From contig JAEXCU010000008.1 of NCBI GenBank assembly GCA_023402015.1, positions 1 to 24,425 of the forward strand: 24,425 nt of DNA. Reading direction: 5' to 3'. Positions 1 through 6,786 of this stretch are shown piece after piece. The stretch's first letter is position 1. Each line of letters starts with the position of its first letter. The translations under genes and the position numbers were made by a program. The notes under the pieces were generated by a model. That model had not been told where the DNA came from. It worked only from the letters and a program-made list of their open reading frames with translations, and searched no databases. This stretch comes from Pseudomonadota bacterium. Its GTDB lineage: Bacteria > Pseudomonadota > Alphaproteobacteria > Rs-D84.

Positions 1-87
1 CTGAAAACAACCGCCGTGTGGTCGGCGTCCCCCTGTGGTAGTAATGTCCGCGTCGTAGGCAGAATCGGGGACAAGGATTGGAATTAA
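1..87 (+). CDS. possible C-terminal end of a DUF6273-like domain (partial, cut by window edge)
   Basis: Frame 1 is open from the first base to a TAA at 85-87 and contains WSASPCGSNVRVV, followed by a GDKDW segment. This resembles the C-terminal part of DUF6273-type domains (a W-x-x-SP ... RVV ... pattern normally followed by a RPAL motif). In the same frame, just after the TAA, the next ORF begins with AARPAL. The stop may therefore interrupt a once continuous protein, or this may be the tail of a separate upstream gene. The fragment is too short for a firm call. Confidence 0.25.
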   Translation: MKTTAVWSASPCGSNVRVVGRIGDKDWN

Positions 88-102
88 CCGTGTAAACGAA
101 TT

Positions 103-1860
103 GTGGCCGCGCGCCCCGCTTTGCCCGCATCTGCCGCATCGGTAATCCGGCCGAGCGTAGCGAGGCCCGCCGGCCAAATTAAAATTGTACAATACGGCGA
201 ATACCCACAAACAATTGTATCAGATAAAGAAGCGTTTGTATTGGAATCACTGATGCGATCCACGACAACGCCATTAAAGACAACAGGAAAAAAATACACA
301 TTTGACGCCCGAAAATATGACGCTTACAACGATGGATTTGCCCCTGAGCAGGCCGTTGAATACATTAACGACGGGAAAAAATATATCCGCATTGTTGCAC
401 GTCCATACGACAGCGATTCAGTTTTATCCAATGGCAGACAGGTAAAGCATGGCGATGTATGCTGGATTCAGGTTCAACCCATTGATTGGATGGTTGATTC
501 CAAAACCGGAATTTTGCTGTCGCACAAGGCGTTATTTGCCGGTGTTCAATTTTGCGAAGACAATTCTTATGACGGAAATTTTTCACGCACGCATATAAAA
601 AAATATCTGGATAAATACTTTGTTCCTGAAATGCAGGCCAGTCGTGATGTGTCCTATACCCGGCCGTCGGTTAACAAGGGTGATGGATTTGCCGCCGCCC
701 GAACCCGCATTGGTGGATATGGCGTTACGATTGTGGACGAACCAATGTCGGTTCGTGAACAAATTGAAACATATATAAAAACCGGAAAATCATTTATGCT
801 GCATGGGCCGTCCGGTATTGGTAAAACCGGCCGGGTAGAGGCCATTGATCCCGATTTGACCGCGGTACCATTATGGAATGGGGTTTTGCCCGAAGATATT
901 GTGGGCAAGGTTTTATACCCCAACGGAACATCCCAACCCCTGGCCCAGGGGCGTGGCGACGGCGATGATGCATTTGCCGGACGTAATGCAAATAATGACG
1001 GATTGTCTGCGCGTGGTGTTTGGGTTGCGCCCGATTGGTATGCGGAATTGGTTCGTAAATGCAATGCAGAACCAAATCGTCAACATGTTTTATTTATTGA
1101 CGAAATCACAAACGCAAAACCAACAACGCAAAGTTTAATTTTCCATATTGTGTTAAAAAAATCTATCAGTCCGTCCCAGGGCAAATTACCACCGAACGCA
1201 GTCGTTGTGTTGGCGGGAAATGACAAGGCCGATTCCGGTGCGGCATACAATATGCCGTCGCCATTGTTCCGTCGTATGTCGGGCCATATATATTTGGACC
1301 TGAATCTGCCGGAATGGTTGGAATGGGCGTCTGAAAAAAGTGCGGGTCATCCAGAAAATCCGAATCGGTTAAATATTCATCCGTTGGTGTCGTCTTTCCT
1401 GGCGGCATATCCGACGACGTTTTATTCTGCGTATGATGAAGAAGAGCCACCAAAATTTGCGGTGGATCCACGTGGATGGGAACAATTATCTGATATCATT
1501 TACGATAACAACAATGTTATTCGTCGTGAACTGATGGAAAATAAAATCGGGCCGGATAATGCGGCGGCGCTGATGGCGTTCGCGCGTGAACCAATGCTGA
1601 GTTTGGACGACGTTGTGTCCGGAAATTACAATCGTAATGATATCCCCGAAGGCACGTCCCAACGATTGGCATGCACATTGAATCTGCGACATGCAAACGA
1701 ACGTCAATTACCGGTTGTGCGTGAATTTATACGAAAAAATTTGGGGGCAGAAAACCTGGCAATATTTGATTCTTTGTGGGTCGGAAACAGCGAAGAACGC
1801 GCAATTCAAATTTCGCGAATTGCGAACTTTCAAATCACCAATCAAACCAAGGTGAAATAA
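103..1860 (+). CDS. MoxR-type AAA+ ATPase with N-terminal DUF6273-like domain
   Basis: This is a 585-aa protein read from a GTG start. Residues about 27-200 look like a DUF6273-type domain (QYGEYPQ near the start, then PIDWMV and a LLSHKALFAGVQF segment). Residues about 215-420 form an AAA+ ATPase core of the MoxR type: Walker A GPSGIGKT (235-242), Walker B VLFIDE (329-334), sensor-1 Asn in VVVLAGND (near 373), and a double Arg finger candidate in SPLFRRM. The start is uncertain. No good ribosome-binding site precedes the GTG, the first 25 residues are low-complexity (Ala/Pro/Arg), and the first in-frame ATG (253) falls inside the domain. MoxR ATPases usually act as chaperone-like remodelers with a VWA partner, and one is encoded two genes downstream. 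The genes at 1862 and 2238 follow with a 1-bp gap and then an 8-bp overlap, so this is one operon. The client is unknown. Confidence 0.85.
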   Translation: MAARPALPASAASVIRPSVARPAGQIKIVQYGEYPQTIVSDKEAFVLESLMRSTTTPLKTTGKKYTFDARKYDAYNDGFAPEQAVEYINDGKKYIRIVARPYDSDSVLSNGRQVKHGDVCWIQVQPIDWMVDSKTGILLSHKALFAGVQFCEDNSYDGNFSRTHIKKYLDKYFVPEMQASRDVSYTRPSVNKGDGFAAARTRIGGYGVTIVDEPMSVREQIETYIKTGKSFMLHGPSGIGKTGRVEAIDPDLTAVPLWNGVLPEDIVGKVLYPNGTSQPLAQGRGDGDDAFAGRNANNDGLSARGVWVAPDWYAELVRKCNAEPNRQHVLFIDEITNAKPTTQSLIFHIVLKKSISPSQGKLPPNAVVVLAGNDKADSGAAYNMPSPLFRRMSGHIYLDLNLPEWLEWASEKSAGHPENPNRLNIHPLVSSFLAAYPTTFYSAYDEEEPPKFAVDPRGWEQLSDIIYDNNNVIRRELMENKIGPDNAAALMAFAREPMLSLDDVVSGNYNRNDIPEGTSQRLACTLNLRHANERQLPVVREFIRKNLGAENLAIFDSLWVGNSEERAIQISRIANFQITNQTKVK

Positions 1861-1861
1861 C

Positions 1862-2245
1862 ATGGCAATATCATCCAAGAAAATAAAATTAAAAATGTTG
1901 GTGGAAAATAACCGTAAATGGCCATTGATTATTGGTGGCGCGACGGCGAATGATTTCAGCAAATCGGCCGTGATGCCTGCAACAATTTCCGAACGTGATT
2001 TACATACAGGGCAATGGGTCGCGGAATTGGAAACAATGGGGCGCGGTCGCGAATTTGTTCAGATGGTTATTGCGGGAATGGATAAATTGGCCCCAGATGA
2101 ACAGTTAAAGTTTGTTCGCATTGTCAAAGATCGTCGTGCAGGGATGTATAAATTCCCGGCAAACGTTCAAATTATTATTCCGGTGGCAGATGTATCCCGC
2201 GTTTGCCGTGAAATACAGAAATTATCGCTGATATACAATGTTTAA
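1862..2245 (+). CDS. small AAA-like subunit lacking Walker motifs
   Basis: This 127-aa protein starts 1 bp after the ATPase stop and overlaps the next gene by 8 bp, so translation is probably coupled. I do not recognise a named family. The C-terminal half (FVRIVKDRRAGMYKFPANVQIIIPV) resembles the stretch of MoxR-type ATPases between Walker B and sensor 1, where a helix with a D-R-R pattern is followed by K-x-P-x-N-V and a hydrophobic strand. There is no P-loop and no DE Walker B pair, and the sensor-1 Asn position reads Pro-Val-Ala. It may be an inactive AAA-like partner or a scaffold between the ATPase and the VWA protein. It has no signal peptide or membrane segment. The functional reading is inference from motif resemblance and gene position. 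Confidence 0.7.
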   Translation: MAISSKKIKLKMLVENNRKWPLIIGGATANDFSKSAVMPATISERDLHTGQWVAELETMGRGREFVQMVIAGMDKLAPDEQLKFVRIVKDRRAGMYKFPANVQIIIPVADVSRVCREIQKLSLIYNV

Positions 2246-3773
2246 TAAAATCAAAGAAATTTTATTTCGTGGTGCGACCGAAAATGTTCGGCAAAATATG
2301 GAAATAGAATACGTTCGCGACCGCGTTCGGGCCAAATTTCCATTGCTGGGGACGACAATGGCGCAACTGAAAACCGTTGCGGCAAAACGTGTCGCAAACG
2401 AAGTGGTGGATACCGCCGGAACCGACGGCAAAACGATTTATTATAACCCGGAATATTTTGAAAAATTATCTGATGATGAACGCGTCTTTGTTTATGCACA
2501 CGAAGTTATGCATGTTGCATTTAACCACATCCTGCGCAGCAAAGGGCGCAATCATAAAATATGGAACCAGGCAACGGATGCGGTAATAAATCAAATGCTG
2601 AAATCTGAACAGTTGCCCATGGCCCAGGGTGGTGTTGATATCGCAGATGCAATAAATCATTCCGCCGAAGAAATGTATGAAAAACTGTTGCGCCAAAACC
2701 AAGAAAAAAAATCCCAACAACAAAAACAACGTGGGCAGGGTGGTCAATCCCAATCCGGCGACGGCCAATCCGATGATGAATCTGATGAAAAAAACGAACA
2801 GGCCGGACACGACAATCACCAAATCTGGAAACGTGCGGTGGAACAACACGAAAAAGAACAGCAGCAACAAAAACAATCACAGAAACAATCGCAACAACAA
2901 AATCAACAATCGCAAAAATCCGACCAACAAAATCAATCGCAGCAATCGCAATCATCGGATAAAAATAATGATTCGCGCACGTCCGACGGCATGCCCAATG
3001 ATTCAACACCTGGTGATATGCGCAATACTGATAATTGGGACCCTGATAAAGAAAGTAAATATGAAAAAGGGTTCACACAAGAAAATAAAAAAGTCCGCCG
3101 CGAAATGGCCGCCGCCGCACAACAACAATTAAATATTGCAAAAAATCGGGCAATGGAATCGCAAATTAATGACAGTAAAAATTCTTTTGGCGATGTTGGG
3201 CGGTCGTCTGCGGTATTGGATTGGCGGCGCGTGTTGCAAAAAACTTTGTCCAGCGAACAAGAACGCTGGTCTTATCGGCGGTCTTCGGCCGACAATGGAT
3301 ATATGGCCCGCGTAGAAGAAATAGAAGAAGATGACAAAGGCGAAACAGAGGTATTATTGGATACCAGTGGTTCTGTCAGTGATGAATTTCTGCGCGAATT
3401 TTTGCGGCAACTGCGTCCATTATTAAAAAACTCGCGTTTACGGGTGGGATGCTTTGACCATCGGTTTCATCCATTTGTGGAAATTAAAAACGACCGCGAT
3501 ATTAATGCATTTAAAATTCCGGACAAGGGTGGAACCAACTGGGATTTGGCGGTAAAATCTTTTACGCCAAAACGGCATATTAATAAAATTATTTTTACCG
3601 ATGGCGAAACGCCCGGCAGAATGCCCGATGACAGTACACGAAAAATCAACGTTATATGGTTGGTGTATGGTAATGAAGAATTTAATCCGGTCTGTGGCCG
3701 TGTAATTCGCGTTAAACCCCAGCAAATTCATCAGTCTTATATGATGCCCCAATTCGCACGCCAACGCGATTAA
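2238..3773 (+). CDS. metallopeptidase-like (DUF2201) protein with C-terminal VWA domain
   Basis: This 511-aa protein has three parts. Residues about 1-145 carry a zinc-peptidase-like motif, H88-E-V-M-H92, in the context FVYAHEVMHVAFNH. This fits the putative metallopeptidase domain found N-terminal to VWA-like domains in the DUF2201 family. Residues about 150-260 are an extreme Gln/Asn/Ser/Lys-rich linker, likely disordered. Residues about 365-511 are a VWA-like domain with a MIDAS-type D375-T-S-G-S379 and a later conserved TDGE. The pairing with a MoxR ATPase is the classic MoxR/VWA arrangement, in which the VWA protein binds metal and recruits a client that the ATPase remodels. Whether the HExxH site is catalytic cannot be told from sequence. 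There is no signal peptide, so it is probably cytoplasmic. Confidence 0.85.
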   Translation: MFNKIKEILFRGATENVRQNMEIEYVRDRVRAKFPLLGTTMAQLKTVAAKRVANEVVDTAGTDGKTIYYNPEYFEKLSDDERVFVYAHEVMHVAFNHILRSKGRNHKIWNQATDAVINQMLKSEQLPMAQGGVDIADAINHSAEEMYEKLLRQNQEKKSQQQKQRGQGGQSQSGDGQSDDESDEKNEQAGHDNHQIWKRAVEQHEKEQQQQKQSQKQSQQQNQQSQKSDQQNQSQQSQSSDKNNDSRTSDGMPNDSTPGDMRNTDNWDPDKESKYEKGFTQENKKVRREMAAAAQQQLNIAKNRAMESQINDSKNSFGDVGRSSAVLDWRRVLQKTLSSEQERWSYRRSSADNGYMARVEEIEEDDKGETEVLLDTSGSVSDEFLREFLRQLRPLLKNSRLRVGCFDHRFHPFVEIKNDRDINAFKIPDKGGTNWDLAVKSFTPKRHINKIIFTDGETPGRMPDDSTRKINVIWLVYGNEEFNPVCGRVIRVKPQQIHQSYMMPQFARQRD

Positions 3774-3809
3774 GGAAAACGTGCCTGGGGGGCAGACAAA
3801 ATAGACATG

Positions 3810-3838
3810 TTGAATTGACGCATTGTTTGTAGTAAAAT
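3810..3838 (+). promoter_or_regulatory. sigma70-type promoter upstream of the DUF308 gene
   Basis: A -35 TTGAAT (3810-3815) and -10 TAAAAT (3833-3838) are separated by exactly 17 bp. A strong ribosome-binding site (AAGAAGGGAG, about 3862-3871) precedes the ATG at 3879. This gives the membrane-protein gene its own transcript, separate from the AAA/VWA operon. Confidence 0.6.
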
Positions 3839-3878
3839 GTATCCTGAGAGTTTTTAACAAAAAGAAGGGAGTTCTGGC

Positions 3879-4502
3879 ATGGTAGAAAAAAAATCAAAAT
3901 CAAAAAACGTAAAGTCGCGTCGGAATACATCTGATCCAATGGCGGCGTCTGTGCAACGATTATATAATCGCAGTGCACCATTATTGATATGCGAGGCATT
4001 ATTGTTCGCATTTGCTGCGGTGATGATAATTATCAAACCGGTCGCGATTTTGACCGCATTGACATTTGTTATCGGGGTTGGATTGATTTTGTTCGGTCTG
4101 TATCGCACAATCGCCGGATTCGTTGTTTCACGTAATATTGGCGGCGGCTGGGTTGATGTATTATTCGGCCTGGTTAATGTTATTTTTGGGGTTTTGTTCT
4201 GCGTGTATCCGGTGGGATCAATGATAAGCCTGGTTTATATCTTTGTCATATTGTTCCTGTTCAAGGCATTACGTGCATTGGTATTTGCAATCAACATGGC
4301 GCGCGCAAAATTTGGTCATTATGTATTTGACCTGATTATGGCGATTATATTGGTTGCGTTGGCGGTGTTCTTGTTGTTCTATCCGGTGGCGGGCGCGGTT
4401 GCGATGATTTACTATCTGGCCATAACATTAATTTTGTATGCGGCCGCAGATATCTACATGTACATTGAACTGCGCAAATTGAAAAAAGAAATCGCAGATT
4501 AA
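3879..4502 (+). CDS. DUF308 / HdeD-family membrane protein
   Basis: This 207-aa protein has a Lys/Arg/Ser-rich cytoplasmic N-terminus (about 30 residues) followed by six hydrophobic segments, near residues 35-55, 59-80, 92-112, 116-136, 148-168 and 172-193. It ends in a charged tail (ELRKLKKEIAD). The pattern of paired helices, with Gly-rich turns such as GVGLILFGLYR and FGLVNVIFGVLF, is typical of the DUF308/HdeD family of inner-membrane proteins. E. coli HdeD is linked to acid resistance, but the biochemical role of the family is not established. The start is supported by a strong Shine-Dalgarno sequence 8 nt upstream. It is transcribed alone, with a promoter at 3810-3838 and a terminator at 4519-4548. 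Confidence 0.85.
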   Translation: MVEKKSKSKNVKSRRNTSDPMAASVQRLYNRSAPLLICEALLFAFAAVMIIIKPVAILTALTFVIGVGLILFGLYRTIAGFVVSRNIGGGWVDVLFGLVNVIFGVLFCVYPVGSMISLVYIFVILFLFKALRALVFAINMARAKFGHYVFDLIMAIILVALAVFLLFYPVAGAVAMIYYLAITLILYAAADIYMYIELRKLKKEIAD

Positions 4503-4518
4503 TAAATAAACGCAAATA

Positions 4519-4548
4519 AAAACACCGCCAAACGGCGGTGTTTTTTTA
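4519..4548 (+). terminator. intrinsic terminator of the DUF308 gene
   Basis: A perfect stem (ACACCGCC paired with GGCGGTGT, extended by A/T pairs) has a 4-nt loop AAAC and is followed by a run of T. It starts 17 bp after the stop codon. Confidence 0.9.
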
Positions 4549-4551
4549 TTC

Positions 4552-4650
4552 GTTTGCCCCGCTATAAATTAAAACCGGCACATGGCCGGTTTAAATTTCT
4601 GGCGCGCCCTGCAGGATTCCCTGGGCACAAATGTGCCTGCGGGGCAAACG
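4552..4650. repeat. 12-bp perfect inverted repeat enclosing the extra tRNA-end copy
   Basis: CGTTTGCCCCGC (4552-4563) and its exact reverse complement GCGGGGCAAACG (4639-4650) bracket the first copy of the 56-bp direct repeat and a small hairpin, GGCACAAATGTGCC. The arrangement looks like the ends of a small inserted or rearranged segment. There is no ORF that resembles a recombinase. Confidence 0.6.
4564..4619. repeat. 56-bp direct repeat, copy 1 (tRNA-Arg 3' end plus terminator)
   Basis: These 56 bp are identical to 4732-4787. The segment contains the last 20 nt of the tRNA-Arg gene (CCA end, acceptor strand and part of the T arm, on the minus strand) and the following terminator-like hairpin (AAACCGGC / GCCGGTTT). 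A duplicated tRNA 3' end is the usual footprint of a tRNA-targeting integrative element (attL/attR), but only 112 bp now separate the two copies. Confidence 0.75.
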
Positions 4651-4731
4651 TATGCCGTTCGCTGTACGATGTTTGCAAACGGCAACTTATTGTCAAACCT
4701 GCGGTCAGGTTCAAATCCTGGGACGCACAGC
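4620..4731. other. 112-bp spacer with a tRNA T-arm-like fragment
   Basis: The spacer between the direct repeats holds no credible gene. On the plus strand, GGTCAGGTTCAAATCC near 4704-4719 reads like a tRNA variable loop plus T arm, followed by an acceptor-like strand GACGCAC. No matching D arm or 5' acceptor strand is visible upstream, so a complete tRNA is not supported. It may be a decayed tRNA fragment left by an integration or excision event. Confidence 0.35.
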
Positions 4732-4787
4732 ATAAATTAAAACCGGCACATGGCCGGTTTAAATTTCTGGCGCGCCCTGCAGGATTC
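4732..4787. repeat. 56-bp direct repeat, copy 2 (overlaps genuine tRNA-Arg 3' end)
   Basis: This copy is identical to 4564-4619 and belongs to the intact tRNA-Arg gene. Its AAACCGGC / GCCGGTTT hairpin followed by T-rich sequence on the minus strand probably serves as the tRNA terminator. Confidence 0.75.
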
Positions 4788-4844
4788 GAACCTGCGACCT
4801 GCGGATTAGAAATCCGATGCTCTATCCAGCTGGGCTAAGGGCGC
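4768..4844 (-). tRNA. tRNA-Arg (anticodon UCU)
   Basis: The minus strand folds as a canonical 77-nt tRNA with encoded CCA. The acceptor stem GCGCCCU pairs with AGGGCGC and the discriminator is G. The D arm is AGCCCAGCUGGAUAGAGCA, the anticodon loop is UUUCUAA (anticodon UCU), and the T arm is GCAGGUUCGAAUCCUGC. It decodes AGA arginine codons. Its 3' end is duplicated at 4564-4619, which marks it as a likely integration target. Confidence 0.95.
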
Positions 4845-4945
4845 GTTGCATGCAATTCTATACTATTTATACGTAAATTTCAAGTTTTGTGGCGCAAAAA
4901 TAAAATATGTGCGAAATCGTTCCTGTGGGGTATGTGGGCGACCGG

Positions 4946-4954
4946 TGCTATAAT
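4946..4954 (+). promoter_or_regulatory. extended -10 promoter of tspO
   Basis: TGCTATAAT (TG-N-TATAAT) lies 20 bp before the tspO start, with an AGGAAG ribosome-binding site in between. No good -35 is visible, as is common for extended -10 promoters. Confidence 0.5.
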
Positions 4955-4974
4955 TAAATAAAAAAGGAAGTATT

Positions 4975-5448
4975 ATGAAAAATTTTTTTAGATTCATTTT
5001 GGCAATCGTTATATCTTTTATCCCCGGTATAACTGGTATGTTATTTTCCCCGCATGGTAATTCAGACCTGTGGTATAACACCCTGAATAAACCAATTTTA
5101 ACGCCTGATGGATGGGTGTTCGCCGTGGCGTGGACCATTTTATATGCGTTGTTGGGAATTTCACTGTACCTGATTATCAGCAACGATAAAACCCGCCAAA
5201 GCAAGACCAAGGCATATGTATTGTTCTTTATTCAAATGGTCTTGAATGCATTATGGAGTTATTTGTTCTTTGGCTTGCATTTGGTCAGTGCCGCATTAAT
5301 TACGATAATATTGTTGATAATATTCACATTCTGGATGATGCGCGCGTTTCATCCAATCAGTCGTGCGGCATCTTATCTGGTGTGGCCGTACATATTGTGG
5401 TTGTTGTTCGCGTTGTATTTAAATGGCGCGATTATGTATCTGAATTGA
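4975..5448 (+). CDS. tspO: TspO/MBR-family tryptophan-rich sensory protein
   Basis: This 157-aa protein has five predicted transmembrane helices. It carries the hallmarks of the TspO/peripheral benzodiazepine receptor family: WYNTLNKP near residue 33, a P-D-G-W-V-F-A loop, the WTILYALLGISLYLI helix, NALWSYLFFGL, and YLVWPYILWLLFALYLNGAI near the C-terminus. TspO proteins bind porphyrins and cholesterol-like ligands in the membrane and have been tied to porphyrin traffic and stress responses. In alphaproteobacteria they are known as regulators of photosynthesis genes. The ATG is set by an AGGAAG ribosome-binding site 7 nt upstream. It is a single-gene unit with its own extended -10 promoter and a terminator shared with the convergent FtsB-like gene. 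Confidence 0.93.
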   Translation: MKNFFRFILAIVISFIPGITGMLFSPHGNSDLWYNTLNKPILTPDGWVFAVAWTILYALLGISLYLIISNDKTRQSKTKAYVLFFIQMVLNALWSYLFFGLHLVSAALITIILLIIFTFWMMRAFHPISRAASYLVWPYILWLLFALYLNGAIMYLN

Positions 5449-5453
5449 TACAG

Positions 5454-5483
5454 AAAAACCGCCCAATCTGGGCGGTTTTTATA
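5454..5483. terminator. bidirectional terminator between tspO and the FtsB-like gene
   Basis: An 11-bp perfect stem (AAAAACCGCCC / GGGCGGTTTTT) with loop AATCT sits between two convergent genes. It carries A and T runs on both sides, so it can stop transcription in both directions. Confidence 0.9.
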
Positions 5484-5805
5484 TCTTTAAAACCCGTGCC
5501 CGCGGGTCGCCGATATTTAAATATTTCAGGCCCAATTCTTCTACGTAATCTGGGCTGTATCCCTGTAATAATTCAATATGACGATTTAACAAATTTAATT
5601 TGTTTTGTTCTGCAACCAATTGTTGTTGTTCAGTATTCAGGCGCCAAATATTTATTACAAATTTTTGTACATTAACTTCGCCCCAGAAAATACGTACGAA
5701 CATAAATAATGCAAACACGGCGAACAGAATACCGAATTTACCACGTATTCCGCATGACCATGCACGCCCCAGAAAGCCAAAGAAATTTTTGATTTTTTCC
5801 TTCAT
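5479..5805 (-). CDS. FtsB/DivIC-like septum formation initiator
   Basis: This 108-aa protein has a short cytoplasmic N-terminus, one transmembrane helix (about residues 23-40, FGILFAVFALFMFVRIFW) and a Gln/Leu-rich periplasmic coiled coil (about 45-82). It then has the ELGLKYLNIGDPRARVLKI tail. This is the FtsB/DivIC layout: a bitopic divisome protein that pairs with FtsL and FtsQ. Two in-frame ATGs exist, at 5814 and 5805. On the minus strand a TATAAT occupies 5818-5813 and overlaps the first ATG. Transcription would start 7 nt later, exactly at the second ATG, so I chose 5805 and expect a leaderless mRNA. The alternative start adds Met-Pro-Pro. The stop codon lies inside the shared terminator stem. 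Confidence 0.82.
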   Translation of the reverse strand: MKEKIKNFFGFLGRAWSCGIRGKFGILFAVFALFMFVRIFWGEVNVQKFVINIWRLNTEQQQLVAEQNKLNLLNRHIELLQGYSPDYVEELGLKYLNIGDPRARVLKI

Positions 5806-5842
5806 CGGTGGCATTATATCACAAATGTTTACCGATAATCAA
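5791..5842. promoter_or_regulatory. overlapping divergent promoters of the FtsB-like gene and dusB
   Basis: On the minus strand, TTGATT (5842-5837), an 18-bp spacer and TATAAT (5818-5813, preceded by TG-A) form a good promoter that reads the FtsB-like gene. Its -35 lies inside the dusB coding start. On the plus strand a weaker TATATC (5815-5820) is only 4 nt from the dusB ATG. The two start regions overlap, so initiation may compete. Confidence 0.45.
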
Positions 5843-6748
5843 ATTTTTGGTGCGCCATTGGCCGGAATTACGGACAAACCGTTTCGCCGGATGTTGCGCA
5901 TGTTTGCGCCAAATGCGCCATTGATAACAGAAATGATTTCTTGCCATTCACTGGTGGGGGCACACAAAAATTGTCTGCGTAATTTTGATCGTTATGATGA
6001 CGAAGGGGCCGTTGGCGCCCAAATTTTCGGTGCAGACCCCGACTTAATGGCCCAGGCGGCCCAAATTTTACAGGACCAGGGCGCAAACTGGATTGATATT
6101 AATATGGGCTGTCCTGTGCCCAAGGTTGCGACGCGGTCCGGGGCGGGCGCGCACCTGATGCGGGACCACAAATTGGCCGGGCAAATAATGAATTCGGTGG
6201 TACGCGCAGTTCAAATTCCGGTTTCCATTAAAACGCGATTGGGGTGGGATGATGCGCACAGGGATTGGCGCAAACTGATAAATATTGCCGCGGATAATGG
6301 GGTGCGGTTTGCGACGCTGCACGGTCGGACGCGGGCACAGTTATACGTGGGGCCGGCCAATTTGCCGGAAATTTCGGGTTTACCGATACCAATAATTGCA
6401 AACGGCGATATTGCCACGGCAAGTGATATCGTGCGCGTGGAAAAATTGGGATATAACGGTGCAATGGTTGGTCGTGCAATGCTGGGGCGGCCATGGATAT
6501 TGGGTGAATTGGTTGGAAATATGGCGGCGCCAAAAAATATTGGTGAAATTGTATTACGACATTTAGAATACGCATTGGAATATTACGGTGCACCAACGGC
6601 AATACCCATGTTTCGCAAACATGCGGCGTGGTATTCCAGTGGTTATCCCAATTCCGCGGAATTTCGTATTCGGGTTAATCAAATTACCGATGTAGGTGCC
6701 TTGAAATCCGCCATTTGTGAATTTTGGGGTTGCGTTGACAATTTATAG
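5825..6748 (+). CDS. dusB: tRNA-dihydrouridine synthase DusB
   Basis: This 307-aa FMN-dependent enzyme reduces uridine to dihydrouridine in tRNA D loops. The N-terminus (GAPLAGITDKPFRRM) is the FMN-binding TIM-barrel start. The active-site motif INMGCPVPKV, with catalytic Cys96, matches the DusB/NifR3 type. GAGAHLMRD, IKTRLGWDD, TLHGRTRAQLY and IIANGDI follow in the expected order, and MVGRAMLGRPWI closes the flavin site. The start was placed at the ATG at 5825 because upstream in-frame sequence lies inside the opposite-strand FtsB-like gene and has no family similarity. No Shine-Dalgarno is visible. The length is close to the usual 320 or so residues. rodZ follows after 38 bp and may be co-transcribed. 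Confidence 0.93.
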   Translation: MFTDNQIFGAPLAGITDKPFRRMLRMFAPNAPLITEMISCHSLVGAHKNCLRNFDRYDDEGAVGAQIFGADPDLMAQAAQILQDQGANWIDINMGCPVPKVATRSGAGAHLMRDHKLAGQIMNSVVRAVQIPVSIKTRLGWDDAHRDWRKLINIAADNGVRFATLHGRTRAQLYVGPANLPEISGLPIPIIANGDIATASDIVRVEKLGYNGAMVGRAMLGRPWILGELVGNMAAPKNIGEIVLRHLEYALEYYGAPTAIPMFRKHAAWYSSGYPNSAEFRIRVNQITDVGALKSAICEFWGCVDNL

Positions 6749-6786
6749 ATTCTATGATTATAAACAAAAGCAAGGGATTAATTATT

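Noticed and set aside
2466..3009. Long minus-strand ORFs opposite the VWA gene
   Set aside because: They are shadows of the Gln/Asn-rich linker. There is no ribosome-binding site or family match, and the plus-strand frame has HExxH and MIDAS motifs.
4640..4731. Complete plus-strand tRNA
   Set aside because: Only a T-arm-like segment and a possible 3' acceptor strand are visible. No D arm or pairing 5' acceptor strand was found.
4554..4838. Plus-strand ORF of 94 codons
   Set aside because: It runs through the direct repeats and antisense to the tRNA, and its internal peptide duplication is only the 56-bp repeat.
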